From Anisakis pegreffii (taxonomy: Eukaryota > Nematoda > Chromadorea > Rhabditida > Anisakidae): a DNA stretch of 64,000 nt. Positions within the stretch are counted from its first letter, which is position 1. Every line of letters begins with the position of its first letter. This document shows positions 25,850-38,633 of this stretch, one piece after another. A program made the translations under genes and the position numbers. Where the stretch lies: assembly GCA_035041965.1 (NCBI GenBank), contig JAPYMA010001110.1, positions 92,199 to 156,198 of the forward strand. The letters run 5' to 3'. The notes beneath the pieces were generated by a model that made no database searches, was not told where the DNA came from, and worked only from the letters and a program-made list of their open reading frames with translations.

Positions 25850-28800
25850 TTAGATTCGATTGTGTTTCTTTGATCCTTTACCTTGATTCGTTGAAGTTTG
25901 CGTTGTCGAGTCTTTGCTTTTAGCCTTGTTGCGTTTATCGATGCCCTCTTGTGGCGATTCTGCATTACCTGCCGAAGCCGTATCTGTAAGTTCTCATTTG
26001 ATAAAGACTAAGAATTTGTTTTGTGTTCAACTGAATTGTTGACTAATTACATAAACTGTTGCCTATTTGATCAACAGGAGGCGAGAAGAACAATAATAAA
26101 ATGGGATAGAAATAACTGTCTTCGGATTGATTGGGAACATAGCAGCTGATTGTAATTTATTAGTTCACAACTAAGACGATATGAGTTCGACGAACAGTTC
26201 GATCAAGCAAATGTTATCAATCGTTCACCTAAATGATGAATAGACCTATACAATACGTTTTCCTTGAAAACAAATCATTTATCCTCAAAAATTCCGTTCA
26301 CCTTCCTCCAAAAGTTGGTCATCGTCTTGGAGCGTTTCATCCGTTGTCTCACTGATCACTTCCTCTTTCACTGTTTCATTCTCGTCATCACTTTTTTGAC
26401 TTTCCTCATTAACGGTACCTGCAAGCAAAGCATTCAACTCTGAGTGGTAATCGCATTCAATATCATCTTTTTTAGTTGATTTATGCCAGTGGCAAGCAGT
26501 AGCAGTTGGCCGCAAGGGAGATCTTCGTCTCCCTGAAGGGGGCGTTCCCTCAATGAAGGGGAGTTTGAAGCGTAAATTTTAATCACATTTTCAGCAAATA
26601 TAATTTTGAAGACTAATGATTACCAATTAATATGATAATACATTGAAAATGGCACCCTCGAAATTTTCGGCACTAGAACGTCATTCAGCTGTGACTGTAG
26701 GTGGCAAATTACTTCCAATTCTGGAACGCTCAGTTTTATTGCTTCACACTGTTCGGCTTTTTTCGTTGACTTTTACTTTTTGAATTTTCACACTTTTGGT
26801 CTCACGAATTGATGAGAAAAAATGGATTTGAAGATCTCTTAGAATTGTTACATTTTAGATGTAACAATTCTAAAAGATCTTATTCAATCATTCAAAAACT
26901 ACTCATCGATTCAATTAGTGTGCTTTTTGTTACATTTTCTGGCTAAATTTTTTGATTGTCACTTTTTCCTGGAATGAAACCCATAATTTTCTTATTTACA
27001 TGCTTCACTTTTATGAGTTTGTTCGTTTTAACGATCCTACTTCGACAACTCGCCGTTGTTCTCAGCTGCGTAATTAACTGCAGTCTTTTGTCATCGTCCT
27101 CTCTTTCTTTCGGTACATTTTTATGCTCGTTATGAACATTTCCATTCTATGGCTTGCATTCACATCTGTCGGGAATTGATTCGCAACAAATATCAAGAAT
27201 GAAGAACGCAGATTTTTATGCATCAAATGCTCATGTCAGATATTTTAAAGTCTAATATTTTAATCCGATGAATTTGTTCACAGCATATAATTAAAACAAC
27301 CACCCCTCTCAATGCTCTCCAGTTCATTTCACCATTAGCACCTACGACTCATTATGGATGCATGACAATCGGGAATCAGTAAACGTCTCTTCCATTTGCA
27401 ATCGATGAGAAATTGCGAAAAAGTAGCGATACACTTGCCTCATTTTACCAAGTTATAACTATCTGTTGAGGAGTAAAGGCGATGTGTTAAATAAACTTTC
27501 CGATAGAAAAACGACTCAAATTTTTCATTCAAATTGCGTGAGCAGAACCGCAAGACTCGGTCGTAAACAATGCGAGTTTCGAGTGAAAACAATTTCTATG
27601 ATACCATAAAAAATGAATTTGAACTATTTAACGACTCTTTCTTAGTAACTTTCAAAAAATCTTAAAAATTTAAACGCTGTAACCTTCTGAGTCATTTTGG
27701 GTATTTTGTTGTTTGAATTCGTGCACATCATGTTCTTGTTGTTGCTCTGTAATTGGTTCATCGTCACTTCCGTTCTGAGTTTCAGCTTCAACCAACGATG
27801 ATTCTTAATTAACGAAGCATCATTCTCGATTAACTATAAATTCTCCTCCACAACAACATCACACGTGACAGCAAATATGAGCTGATTCAAAATATGAGCC
27901 GATCCAAACAACTAACCAAACACATTCATACGATCGTAAAGGAAATGATGAAACGTTCACATGAAACACTTTCACATGGAAACAAATCTAGGTGCTTTGG
28001 AAAAAAGTCTTGCTGACTGATTTGCGAATAGAGTATTTATTTATCAAGTTTCATTGATGAAGTGATGCAAACACTTGCTTGAACCTGGCGATGAAGAGGT
28101 TATAAAGAGCGCTTGCTGATTATTGAAATGACATTAAAATCATTTGTTGGCATTACATTAACATTATGACCTTTACTCGAGTGAATGTTGAAGTGATTAA
28201 GATCCTCTCGGAGAAAGAGACGTTCTGGTAAATGAAACATAGCCTTGAAGTCGAGTGGTCACATAAAATTCACTGTTCATTTCACAAGTACAGTAAATGA
28301 CTGTGTGAGAAAATATGCATTACACTGAACCACAAACCTTATCAGCCGGTAACTTCGTCTCTCTATGACATACTTCAGTAATGGATGAAAGGATGCAAGA
28401 AAGGCTCAGACTATTTATCAATTTAATGAAATTATCATACACACAACCAAACGATTCGTGTTAATGAGTTTTCAAGCAGTTCGTTATATTTCTGTTCATT
28501 TTCTGAATTCATTCAACAGTTTTTTCGCACAAATACAACGATACTCATCACTTTTTATTGAATTTTCTCATTTTTTTAGCACTTTAATTCTCATAGTGCT
28601 GCGTAATTAATGAAAAAGTTTGCCGAAGGAAACTTTCACTTCAAATGCTTTGCTCGCGTATGAAACAAACAACTGAAATGCTTCTGGTGAGAAATCGATG
28701 AATTTATGTGAATTATTTAGTGATACAAAGTTACGTCATTACTTCAGCTACCATTATCCCTTGATTCGTGCGTCAGTCATTGTACTTTTACGGAAAGTTT

Positions 28801-31800
28801 TCATATTTTCAGACGTCATTACTTTAGTTACCATTATTGCATGAGTATTTCTTCAAACAATGGAGGTCGTTTTCATTAGAAAACGCTTTTGTTGTCATAT
28901 GAAACATCTGAGTCTTTCATATAGGTATGGAAATATTCATTTGCTGAATATGCGCGAAAAAGCTGTTTGAAAGAGAGGGATAGAAAAATGAAAAAATTAA
29001 TCACCTTCATTGTTTCCTTCCCCACCGGAACCTTCTTCCAGTGCATCGGATGATTCATTTTGTGCATCAATTTCTTCGTCTTGATCAGATTCTAAATATT
29101 TTTGAAACTTTTTTCAGTTACAAAGTGTTCCATTTCCTTCAACAAATTTCATGTCGATATTATTTAATCGCTCAATTTTTACGTATCATTCAATCGAGAA
29201 CACCAATCTGGCATATACCACGCATCACATTCTTTTCTAACAATAGCTTCATTCAGCACAATTTATATTTTGCCCATTCGATCAACTACTTCTAAGTAGC
29301 ATCATCAACGATCGCATTTAAACGATATGTACATCGGCAACATCAAGCAATAAACAGCATAATTATGAGGAACATTAATTTCTCTTACCATCATCTCGTC
29401 TCCCAGAATCGAGCTCAATTGCATCCGTCGTCACATCGTCGGCACTCGATTGCTCATCATCGCTTCCATTCACTGCTTCACTCTCTTCAGATGGATTCAC
29501 CCCAGTTGTAGCACTTATGATCTCGGCTTCTGGAGTATGATCGATTACGCATAACTCTTTCCAATGAAACCCTCACTAAAAACCCTAGTGGCCCTCTCAC
29601 AATTCAGCGCATTCTGTTGTTTATCTAGCGTTAATCATCATTATAGTTCAAAATTTATCTTGTAAATCTATAAAGCTATAGATTCATAAAAGTATCACTT
29701 TCACGAATTGCCTCAATCGATAATGATTGTTGTGTGTTAAATAATAGCAAATAATCGCTTTCATCGCAAGTGCAAAAGAAACCTTTCTGTTCGTCAGCAA
29801 CAATTTCATCCGGCTTAACGTTTTCAGTGGAGGTTGGCTGGTAAACAACTCCCGCTGATGGATGAGCAACAGGATGTGACTGCAAGAAAATGATCACTTT
29901 AACGATTATGGTTTCAATTTGTACATGTACAAAGTTGTGAAAGCAGCCATTTACCAATCTCAGTGATGAATTGCTTAATGAATGACTTTGTTGTTATCAA
30001 TTCAGCATGTTCATTCGAACGCAACATACCTATGCTCGCGTAGTGTTCGTCGGGGAACAGGGTCCCCGTCGAGGACCCCGACGGGGAACGCGGGGAGCGC
30101 TCCCCTCCTGCGCAATGTGCTCCCCGACTTTTTTGCGCGGGAGCCCCCGTACAGTTTCCTTCTCGCGGAGACTCCCCTCGCGCAATTTGCTCCCTGACAT
30201 TTTTTTGCGGTCACCCTCCCCCCCGTCCAAAAAACTGCTCCCCGACGAACACTACGCTCGCGTATATCAATCAAGAGAAGTGATGCTTTCAGAAACGATT
30301 ATTGATGAGAGATGTTTTCGTTTCGTATTTACACGTTGCTGTGGTATGACCTTATCGCTTTTATGTCAACCTCAACTAGCCACTGAATACATATGATGCA
30401 ACTGAATTCTTAGCGTAAACGACCGCCTGAGACATCACATACAGCTCAATGCACCTCGCTTATGCGACACAACAGACACGTGCAAAAAAACTTTTCTGGC
30501 TGAGGTTATAACAGAACATGCGCTAGAAACGGGTCGAAAGTGCATTCCTACGTTGCTGCGCTGAACAAATTGAAACTGATATTCACAAATTGAATGAACT
30601 ATCGAAACAGGAGTTTTAAAAGCAGTCAAAAAATAATGAACTTGAAAGTGAGAAAAAAACATTGTTATTCCAAATGTTTGCTGATTTCAAATATATTGCT
30701 CCTATCCAATAGGTAGGACACAGCCTTTTGTGAATCAGCCATTCTAAACCAACGTTATAATCATTAGTTATCTTACCGTGAACATTTTTCGACGATACAA
30801 ATGTTTCGCACAAAACGAATCAAAAAAAAACGATGCATAAAAAGATGATATAAATGGTCATTCCAAATGAACATTCAAATAGTGGTTACTGAACGGAACC
30901 TTTGCTGGGTGATGTTGAAGGTGTTGTGCTTGTGTTGGTTTTTGTTTTTGTGTCGGGTGAGATTTAGAATCATCAGATGTGCTAGTAGTTTGGCGTTGAC
31001 TTGATGCATCCTTCGATGAATGAATCTTCGTGAGATGCGTGTCTTGCTTGTTATTCACATTCACCTCAAACATTCTATGCTGTTGCGATTAGACTTCAAG
31101 AAAGTATTCAAATGCAACGAAACGCAAAAGTTCTCGAAAGATCGAATGAAAAATCAAATTCATTGAAGTATAGTGCTTCATTCAATCAGATTAGAAAAGT
31201 AGAGACTTATCTTAAAACTACGTCATTGGTGATAAATTGGATAAATGTACTTGTTTGCGCACACATTGAAGTAGTGTGCATCGAATGAAATGATTACTAA
31301 CCACAATATGTAATTATCGCAGAAAATTTCGTTTTGGTTTCTTCATTTTTATTCCTTAACACCAGGCTGGCCTTTTCCACCTCACATTTAATCACATGGA
31401 TTTTTAAAGCATAATTGCTACGTGTGCATGTTAAACAACACAACTGGATTTTCTCCGATGACCTAACTATCCTCTTTACTTTTTACGGTAATAATAAAAA
31501 ATGATTCTCCTATTGGTGCAGTCAAGCGGAAATTCCTAGCAAAATTCCTTGAACGCCATCCATTCGTGAAAGCTTCAAACGTGCAAACGTGAAATTGGCT
31601 TGAAGTTTTTTGTGGAGGTTTTGACGTCCGATTTCATCTGAATGAATCTGTGAACGCGATAAAAGATCCATTGATGTTGTCTCAATTATTTAGGAAGCAC
31701 CAGTGGGAAATAACCACGGAGAATACTTTATACTAAACTTTCATCATCAATAGAACTGCTTGTATATAGCATCTTAATGTTATTGATTCATCAGAATGTC

Positions 31801-34800
31801 TCTTGTAAAGTCTCATGCTGTTTATGTGAGTTGAACTCTAGTTTCATGAAACTGAAATTGAAAATACCCTCAGATGGCTTACTTCGGTACGTCTATTGTG
31901 AGCAGCACTTTCAGTCTCCTCTTTTGCAGCAAGCTTCATTTGCTCTAGTGCACGTTGAGCATCACGTTCAGTTACGTATCGTCGTACTTCGTGTCTAAAA
32001 CAATTTGCTCATAGAGTTTTGTCATGAAATTCTATGTGTTGTCTTAAATTCTTTGATGTGATCATTAGATGTGATGTTCATTTTGATGAACGATTGAAAA
32101 TTAATGGATAAACTTCCAAGTTGATGTCTCTAAAAATTCATTCCTTACACATATGCAAAAAAAACTTGAGAAATTGTTTCTGGCAAAAAAAAAAGAATTC
32201 ACAGTGGTGAGCGCTAGCGCATTAATCGCTAATCCCCCATTAAGAAAGCTAATTTTTTTGTCAGCGCATTGATCCGCTAGTTATTTGTTTAGTGAAACCA
32301 ACTTCCCCAAAAATTACTATTTTTGGCGTCACAAGTGAAGATAAATGCTGCTATTTTTTTTTCATTACGTCTTTTTGTCCTGTTCGTAAAATTTCGCAAA
32401 TGCGTTAATCTTTGTCTTGAGGGAAATGCTGATTTTCATATCAGCAAGTTATTGCATGCTGCAGTGCTATCTCACTGAAGTCCTATAGTCGAGTTGATAC
32501 ATCGTGGTCAGTCAAACATTTTGATCAGATTATTGAACAGTGATGAATGAAACATGAACTTCAGTCTGCCTCAGTCCCTTTGGCATCCTCAAATTCTCTC
32601 TAACAGTAAATTTCTTGTCATCCTGCCCTATGAGACCCATTGCTAGGAGCAGCGGCACTCTCTGAGCTCGATTCTGTTCGTCACGGAAATAGACAACCTT
32701 GATAATAATTTTTCCTGTGTCAATCGCCTTCCCAAATGGAGATTTTTGACAGGGCTACTTATAATTTATCTGAGCCCTTCAATAAATTATTTTTGATAAT
32801 TTAGTTGACTCTTTAAAAACATTAAAGCACGCATTAAAAAGATTCGTGTGAACCGATGTTGAACCATAGTTATGTTTGATTATAATCAAAAACTGCGGAG
32901 ATCTGATGAACTTTTCTCAACTCTTGCATGTGTTGCATTCCTATACGATAGACGTTCACAATCACGCAATATGTCTCCGTATTGTGGCATTGGGGATGTT
33001 GAATCGTCTCTTAGAAACATTTATGAAAACTCAGTTCATTCACTGTATCCATAAGCTGTTGAATATAAAAGGGAATTGCGGAGGATACGCTGAATCTAAA
33101 GAAGGGACTGGTGCAATGAGGAATTTTTTTTCCGAAAAAATTCACAGTGTTATTCGTGAGCAGAAAATGAGGATCAGCTTAGAAGTAATTCGTGGAATGA
33201 TTTTTATGATTTGAATTATTGAAGGAATTTATCGCTAATTTTCGCAATCCGCAGCGCTGTTAGCAAAAAAGTTCTCGTTGATTTTTCGTTAGCAGCATTG
33301 CTCACTTACTAACCATTATTAACTTATTAATATCACTGAAATAAACGAAGTTTTTTCAATGGATTAGCGTTTAACGAATTTAAAATTTTTCATTAGCGCG
33401 CCCAATACTGAAAAATCATAAGCCAACTTTGAAGGAACTTCATAATTGGCTTCTAGGATTCTAGCTTCAGTGTAGCTTTTTGACCATCCGTCAAACTCCA
33501 ATCAGACGAAGAATGCATTATCAAATACATATTAGAATGAATAAGCGAAAATTTGAAGCATTCAATTTGAACATTACATTAGCGAGAAAATTTTGGTCCT
33601 AAAAAACAGTTAATGCAGCAGTAATTTCGTATTTTGATTTGATGGATAGAAATTTGATATGATTACTGCATACCTGAAATCAACTATTTCTCCAGGATTC
33701 AAATCGCCTGAACTATCAACGTCAACCTTTTCGAAGAACAATCGAATATTGGGTCGATCAATCTTATATTTCTGCTCAATTGCATCCTCCAACTCATCCA
33801 ATGTCACTGATTTGTCATGGTTCGTATCAAACTCCTGTATACAGTTACAACTTTGCATAGGCATCTTATTCACTCCGAATCCATTTTACTATCGACATAC
33901 TTTCCAGAAAACGTTTATTATTGATGCATTCATTCAAAGTGATATTTTTTCTTCTGTAATGGTAACGTTTTAGCACTTATAAGGATTCAATGCATTGTTT
34001 GCGTTCAATTCCAGGTATATACATCTTACTGTCGTCATTGACGCTTTATATATGAATCATACGATCAATTTGGAATGCGATAAACTTCATAAATTTCATT
34101 CTAAATGTGCAAATGTAAACCTTGAAATGGTCTGTAGCGAACTTGATGGCACTCAATCGTACAAGACGAAGCAAATCAGCCAATTCGACCCTGTCCAGCC
34201 GACCGCTCTTATCCTGAATTTAAAAACAAATTGATTAAGTTTTCAACTGAACCCAACGAATATTGCATTTATGAATTAAATGTTTCTGTTGACTGAACTA
34301 CAAACGAATTATTTTGGTACCTTATCACATGTAACAATTAATCAACAGTAATGATTGAATGACCTGATCGGCGACATTAAATAAGTTGTAGGTTTCTTTT
34401 GAGTCCATATCATCTTGTCTTCGAGCCATCGCAACAGCTTCTGAATTGCTCACTAGCCCATCACCATCAGTGTCAATCTCCTCAAATAGTTATTTCAGTT
34501 TAGTGGAGTCAGTGCATTTATGCATTTAGTTCACCAGGACTGATTTAACTACTACCACGACTCTGTAGTATTTAGTTTATCCATCAGTTCCTTTCCATAA
34601 TCCTAATGGAGTGGAATGCTTAGTTGCTCACCCAAGCGATCAAGTGATATTAACCATACTCCGCTAATTTCTTGCAATAAGGAACGTTTGCCGAGACGTA
34701 GAATTAAGAAAACACAATGATTGAAATTTCGGAGCATTAATTGATAAACAGTAGGAGAGTATCACCACCTGCATTGCTTCCATAGCATTTTTGACAGCTT

Positions 34801-37004
34801 GACTGCGAATAACAGATCTGAAACCGGCGAATTCGACTGCATCCAATTGTCCATCTTCGTTCTCGTCAGCTTGCGCAAAAAACGGACCGAGGACTTTCTC
34901 GTCAAAACCGTAATGGTCAAATGCGATGCGTTTTGCTTCATCCATCGTCAGAGTTCCTGAACCATCACGATCCACCACCTTAAGCTAATCTCCACATTCA
35001 TCGACGGCTGATAATATCAAATAACATCCGTGCGGACCTAATCGCATTGGAACAAAAAATTTGCAGCATAACATTAACGAATGACTTTCGTCTGTATGCA
35101 TCGATGCTTTTATAGAGAGGACTACAAAATAAGAACGACTTTCATAGCATTTTTGCAGAAAAAGTTACTTTGAGAGCTTTTTTTGACGTATCAACGGCTC
35201 GAGCCCTGACGATTCGTTCGAAATCAGCAAACTCAGGTGCGTTCAATTCCCCGTCGTTGCTATCATCAACCGAAATCAAAATTTCGTTAACGTCTCCTGC
35301 ACCAATCCCTTCCTGTTCGAACGCAACTTGTTGTGCCTCTTTCAAATCAATGTGACCGTCTTCATTTTTATCGGCATTCTGCAACAAACGAACTCGAATC
35401 AACCTTAATACCCAGCCAAATCATTTCACCTATTAACGCCGTCATTGTTTAGGGTTGCTTGAATGATGCATTGGTAAATTTACAAATAGACAGTTGTGAT
35501 AGTCAGTTGAAAATCATTAACCTTCATAATTTGTCTCGCAAGTCTGATAGACATTCCACGAATACGACGTCTCAATTTGCTGAACAAAACTGCATCCATC
35601 TTCTCGCTACTGCTCGGTATTACCAAATGCCAGACTCGTTCAACATCGCGATTACCAATGCCATATTCTTTCAGAATGTACGCTTGTGCTTCTTTCAGTG
35701 ATAATAAATTGTCATGGTCCAAATCAACAGACTGAAAATTCTTACAGGCAATATTTTGTTTGTTTCAATATCAACTGAAACGGTATACTTTGATTCATGA
35801 ATGGATGGATTATGAGAGAATGACGCAGTACCTGCATATAACGGAGTGCAGCATTCTCGGCTTTTGCGAGTACTAACGGCCTGATGTCGTTGAATTCGAG
35901 CGATGTCAAATAACCATCACGATTTTTGTCAACCTAAAATTTCGGCACTATAACATTGGTTCTACTCGAAAACATAAAGCAAGAGTTATAGTCAAGATGC
36001 CATTAGTAGAGAATGCCAGGCAAATTAGTGATTCGAAGCAAGAATACCCTAAATGAAGAATAAATGAGCAAAATGAAGGAGCAATCACTTCTTTGAAAAG
36101 GCCATCAACAGCACTGCTCGAAAGACCGTGATGTACAAACGCTGCATATTTAACTTCAGCAAGGCTCAACGCACCGTCACCATCCAAATCAACATTCTTA
36201 TCAACTGGTGGTGGATTTTGTGCCGGTTTTACTTGATTTGTTGGATCTGCTTGGGCGGCTGCGGATGGTTGAGATGAAATATGAGGAGCTACTCGATTTG
36301 GCACTTCTATGAAATATTTGAGAATATTTTTTTCCATCCTCTGTTATGATCTACATATATCATTAAAGATACTGCGATCGTCATCAAATTCAAGCCGTGT
36401 TCAGAGACATGCCTTTGCATGATCCCCGTGTGCTAGGAGCAATTTCTTTTGTGAGGTCTTTTCAGTTTCGGCTTATCGAAATGAACCAGTAGCTGCATGG
36501 GAATCAGAGATTGACTCGTGAAACAAATTTCCAAGAGAAAGTTCCTTTCGAACGAAAAAGCTTCAATGGCAGAGCAAATGACGTGAAAAGCGTTACTTTG
36601 TTGTCCGTTTGTCGGTGAGAACTGCTTAGATGGTTGAAGTCGAGCGGGTAAATGATTGATTTGTGCTGTAAATAAACAAAATGATTTGGTGCTGATATTA
36701 TAGTTGTGCCGAATGCATTTATTGCTTATATCGTTTTGACGATTATTTTCATCTCACATTCTGTAACATTTGAAATTCTTCATTTACTATGGTGAGTGTA
36801 CGTGCAAATCATAACAGTTCTAAATCATGTGATGCGCACTCAGTATCTCATCATAAAAACTATCACTACAAGAACCACTCAACTTTCCATATTTAAAACG
36901 AGTGTATCAAACAAACCATTTTGAGATGTTTGCCGCGGAAATCTCGGAACAGCGTTAATGCTAGTCGCCAGGACAACAGCTATCAAGAATGTCTGCTGGC
37001 CCAT
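25850..37004 (-). CDS. Secreted 12-EF-hand protein with long polar tail (17 exons, 798 aa)
   Basis: Minus-strand exons: 37004-36917, 36306-36089, 35933-35832, 35731-35522, 35378-35169, 34978-34769, 34480-34364, 34213-34121, 33834-33674, 31994-31883, 31079-30900, 29879-29783, 29529-29389, 29091-29005, 27803-27684, 26418-26302 and 25983-25850. All phases agree (2397 nt including stop). A TTCTTGCAG acceptor abuts the ATG, fitting trans-splicing. Residues 1-19 are a signal peptide (LIAVVLATSINA). Six EF-hand pairs of about 70 aa follow (residues 75-470). Eleven loops keep D at position 1 and E at 12 (for example DLDGDGALSLAE, DKNEDGHIDLKE, DTDGDGLVSNSE). The second loop of exon 4 is degenerate. 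Three middle pairs are single 210-nt exons. After a helical segment (HEVRRYVTERDAQRALEQMK), residues 508-798 are polar, Gln/Ser/Thr and then Asp/Glu-rich, ending in a Lys-rich tail (KGSKKHNRI). No HDEL-type retention signal is present. Likely an extracellular or secretory-pathway calcium buffer; the orthologue is not recognised. Confidence 0.9.
26831..26881. repeat. 23-bp inverted repeat in an intron
   Basis: Bases 26831-26853 pair with 26859-26881 with one mismatch around a five-base loop. The arm begins AAGATCTCTTAGAATTGTTA. It lies in the intron between the exons ending at 27684 and starting at 26418 of the EF-hand gene. No target duplication is visible. Confidence 0.85.
30041..30254. mobile_element. 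Non-autonomous hAT-like element (MITE), copy 1
   Basis: A strongly GC-rich 214-bp block in AT-rich DNA. The left end TAGTGTTCGTCGGGGAACAG and the reverse complement of the right end match in 19 of 20 bases. Flanks are TGCTCGCG (30033-30040) and CGCTCGCG (30255-30262), an 8-bp target duplication with one difference, as hAT transposases make. There is no coding capacity. An internal GTCCCCGTCGAGGACCCCGA-type palindrome adds secondary structure. It sits in the intron between EF-hand-gene exons 11 and 12. It shares the TAGTG start and a GCTCCCTGAC string with the element at 38634. Confidence 0.8.
32570..32770 (-). other. Unexplained open segment in an intron
   Basis: On the minus strand, about 70 codons are open without a start (reading ...SPFGKAIDTGKIIIKVVYF, then RVPLLLAMGLIG and FTVRENLRMPKG). 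Codon choice (AGG, AAG, CTG) and base composition differ from the surrounding exons. It lies in the 1.7-kb intron between the EF-hand exons ending at 33674 and starting at 31994, but no donor gives the phase needed to splice it in. It may be a fragment of a transposon or foreign gene, or chance. Confidence 0.25.
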
Positions 37005-38633
37005 CTGCAAGAAAAATTGAAATGAACTAGTGAACAAATCGAAAGTTATTTTCTGGGGGTAGGAGGAGGGGAGTCTCAAATTAGGCGTTGAGTTATTATG
37101 AGCACAAGAGTGGTAAATATTAAATGATGAATTGAACTTAGAAAGTGATAAATTTCTGATGGAATGACAAGTAAAAGAAATAAAGCTCATGTGATGTTTT
37201 CGAACGTTTTGATATGAGTTCGATTGGAATCAGAACTATTTTTTGCGACGCATTAAGAATTTAGTATTTGAGCAGCAAAAATATAACATCGAACATATAT
37301 ATCGCATCGATATCAAATGCAACTGGAAAATAGCACAAAAGGGATGAATAGATCAAGATTGAACGATATGAGAGTTTGATAAATTAGTTGTCATTGCGGT
37401 TGAACAGCGATCAGAAACACTTTCAGTATTGGAGATTATCTGGCAAACTGCTAGACGCACATCACAGGTTATTGACACTGTGTTCGCAAAGCAAGGTTAA
37501 CCACTGAGTTGACGGTGATAAACAAGTTGAAAGGAGCTTTTCGCCTTCGGCATCTCCAGTTCAAATCACAAAGGAAATGCGATATGGTGCTAATCAAGTA
37601 TTCACCTGCTCTGTATGGACACCGATCAAAACGCAACGATCCTTTTCGCAATGCTCGTCAGATAAAAAAAGAATGGTTCACGAATGAATTGCTCAAAGGT
37701 ATAAACCCTTGAATGTCTTACACTGAGGTCTCGAACAGTTGATGTTCAGCCAAGAGCAATCTTTCTCAAAGAGTAGCACAAGAGCGTTTCGGAAACATAG
37801 AAGGCAATCAGTAGTGCAAAGGATGTAACAATCGAAATATGTCGGAAATGTTTCAATAAATCAATGACTATCAAATTCCCCGAAAACGAATCAATGAAAA
37901 TTGTGATTTTCTATATGTACGCGTTCAAACGCTGCTCCCGAATTAGGTCATATAACTGAAGATGAGAACTCTTTTGAGAGCTGCAAGCGATTTTCAAACT
38001 GAAATTTTAACTAACTTCCATTGATCAGTGCACAATCATCATTCTGACAATTTTTAGAGACCAAAAAGAGGATGTAATTTGGAAGAGAAAAAAGGTTTGA
38101 ATGGGGATAAGGTGAATGCTGGAAGTATGGGAGAGTGCTTGAACAATAATGAGTGAAACACTCAGAAAAATTGTGTTCTCATGCTACTACACAAAGAAGT
38201 TGTGTGAGCAAGAAATTAAGATGAACTGAGGAAAATAGTTTGCAATGCGTAAATTTTGCATTCCCAACATTGAGTTAATAAATTTAAAGATGAAAAATGA
38301 TGCACGGATGTGTACAAGACAATGTCGAGCAAGGTTGTCGTTTCACAGTTTGTTCTTCTTTTCTAATTTATTTCTTTTCATGTTCAACTGCCATTCAATG
38401 ATACACATTAACCAGTCAAGGTCAGATAGTGACTTCAAATGATTATCGAACCTTTCCCATGATTGTATCTAAATAAAGTATTCGTTTCTCATCACTGTTT
38501 CTTTGGGTACAGAAGTTCCATTCGTTTCCCTCTCCAATGTGAAGGATGTAACAAAAAGGCCTGGGATCCTTCAAGTCCAATGTTCGAATCGCATTCAACT
38601 CAAAGTCCACAAACGCGCGCATGCACTTCAGAC
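37005..38633. other. 5' flank of the 12-EF-hand gene
   Basis: No exon is recognised on either strand. The region lies upstream of the EF-hand start codon and should hold its promoter. A sequence rich in TATA-like strings is at about 37280-37310, but no core promoter can be singled out. Confidence 0.35.

Noticed and set aside
30007..30396. 129-aa plus-strand and 87-aa minus-strand open frames
   Set aside because: They are products of the GC-rich hAT-like element, where stop codons are rare in all frames.
32876..33214. 112-aa plus-strand open frame, and minus-strand exon-like readings in the same place
   Set aside because: All frames here are partly open, the minus-strand readings do not give the splice phase needed for the EF-hand gene, and no domain is visible.
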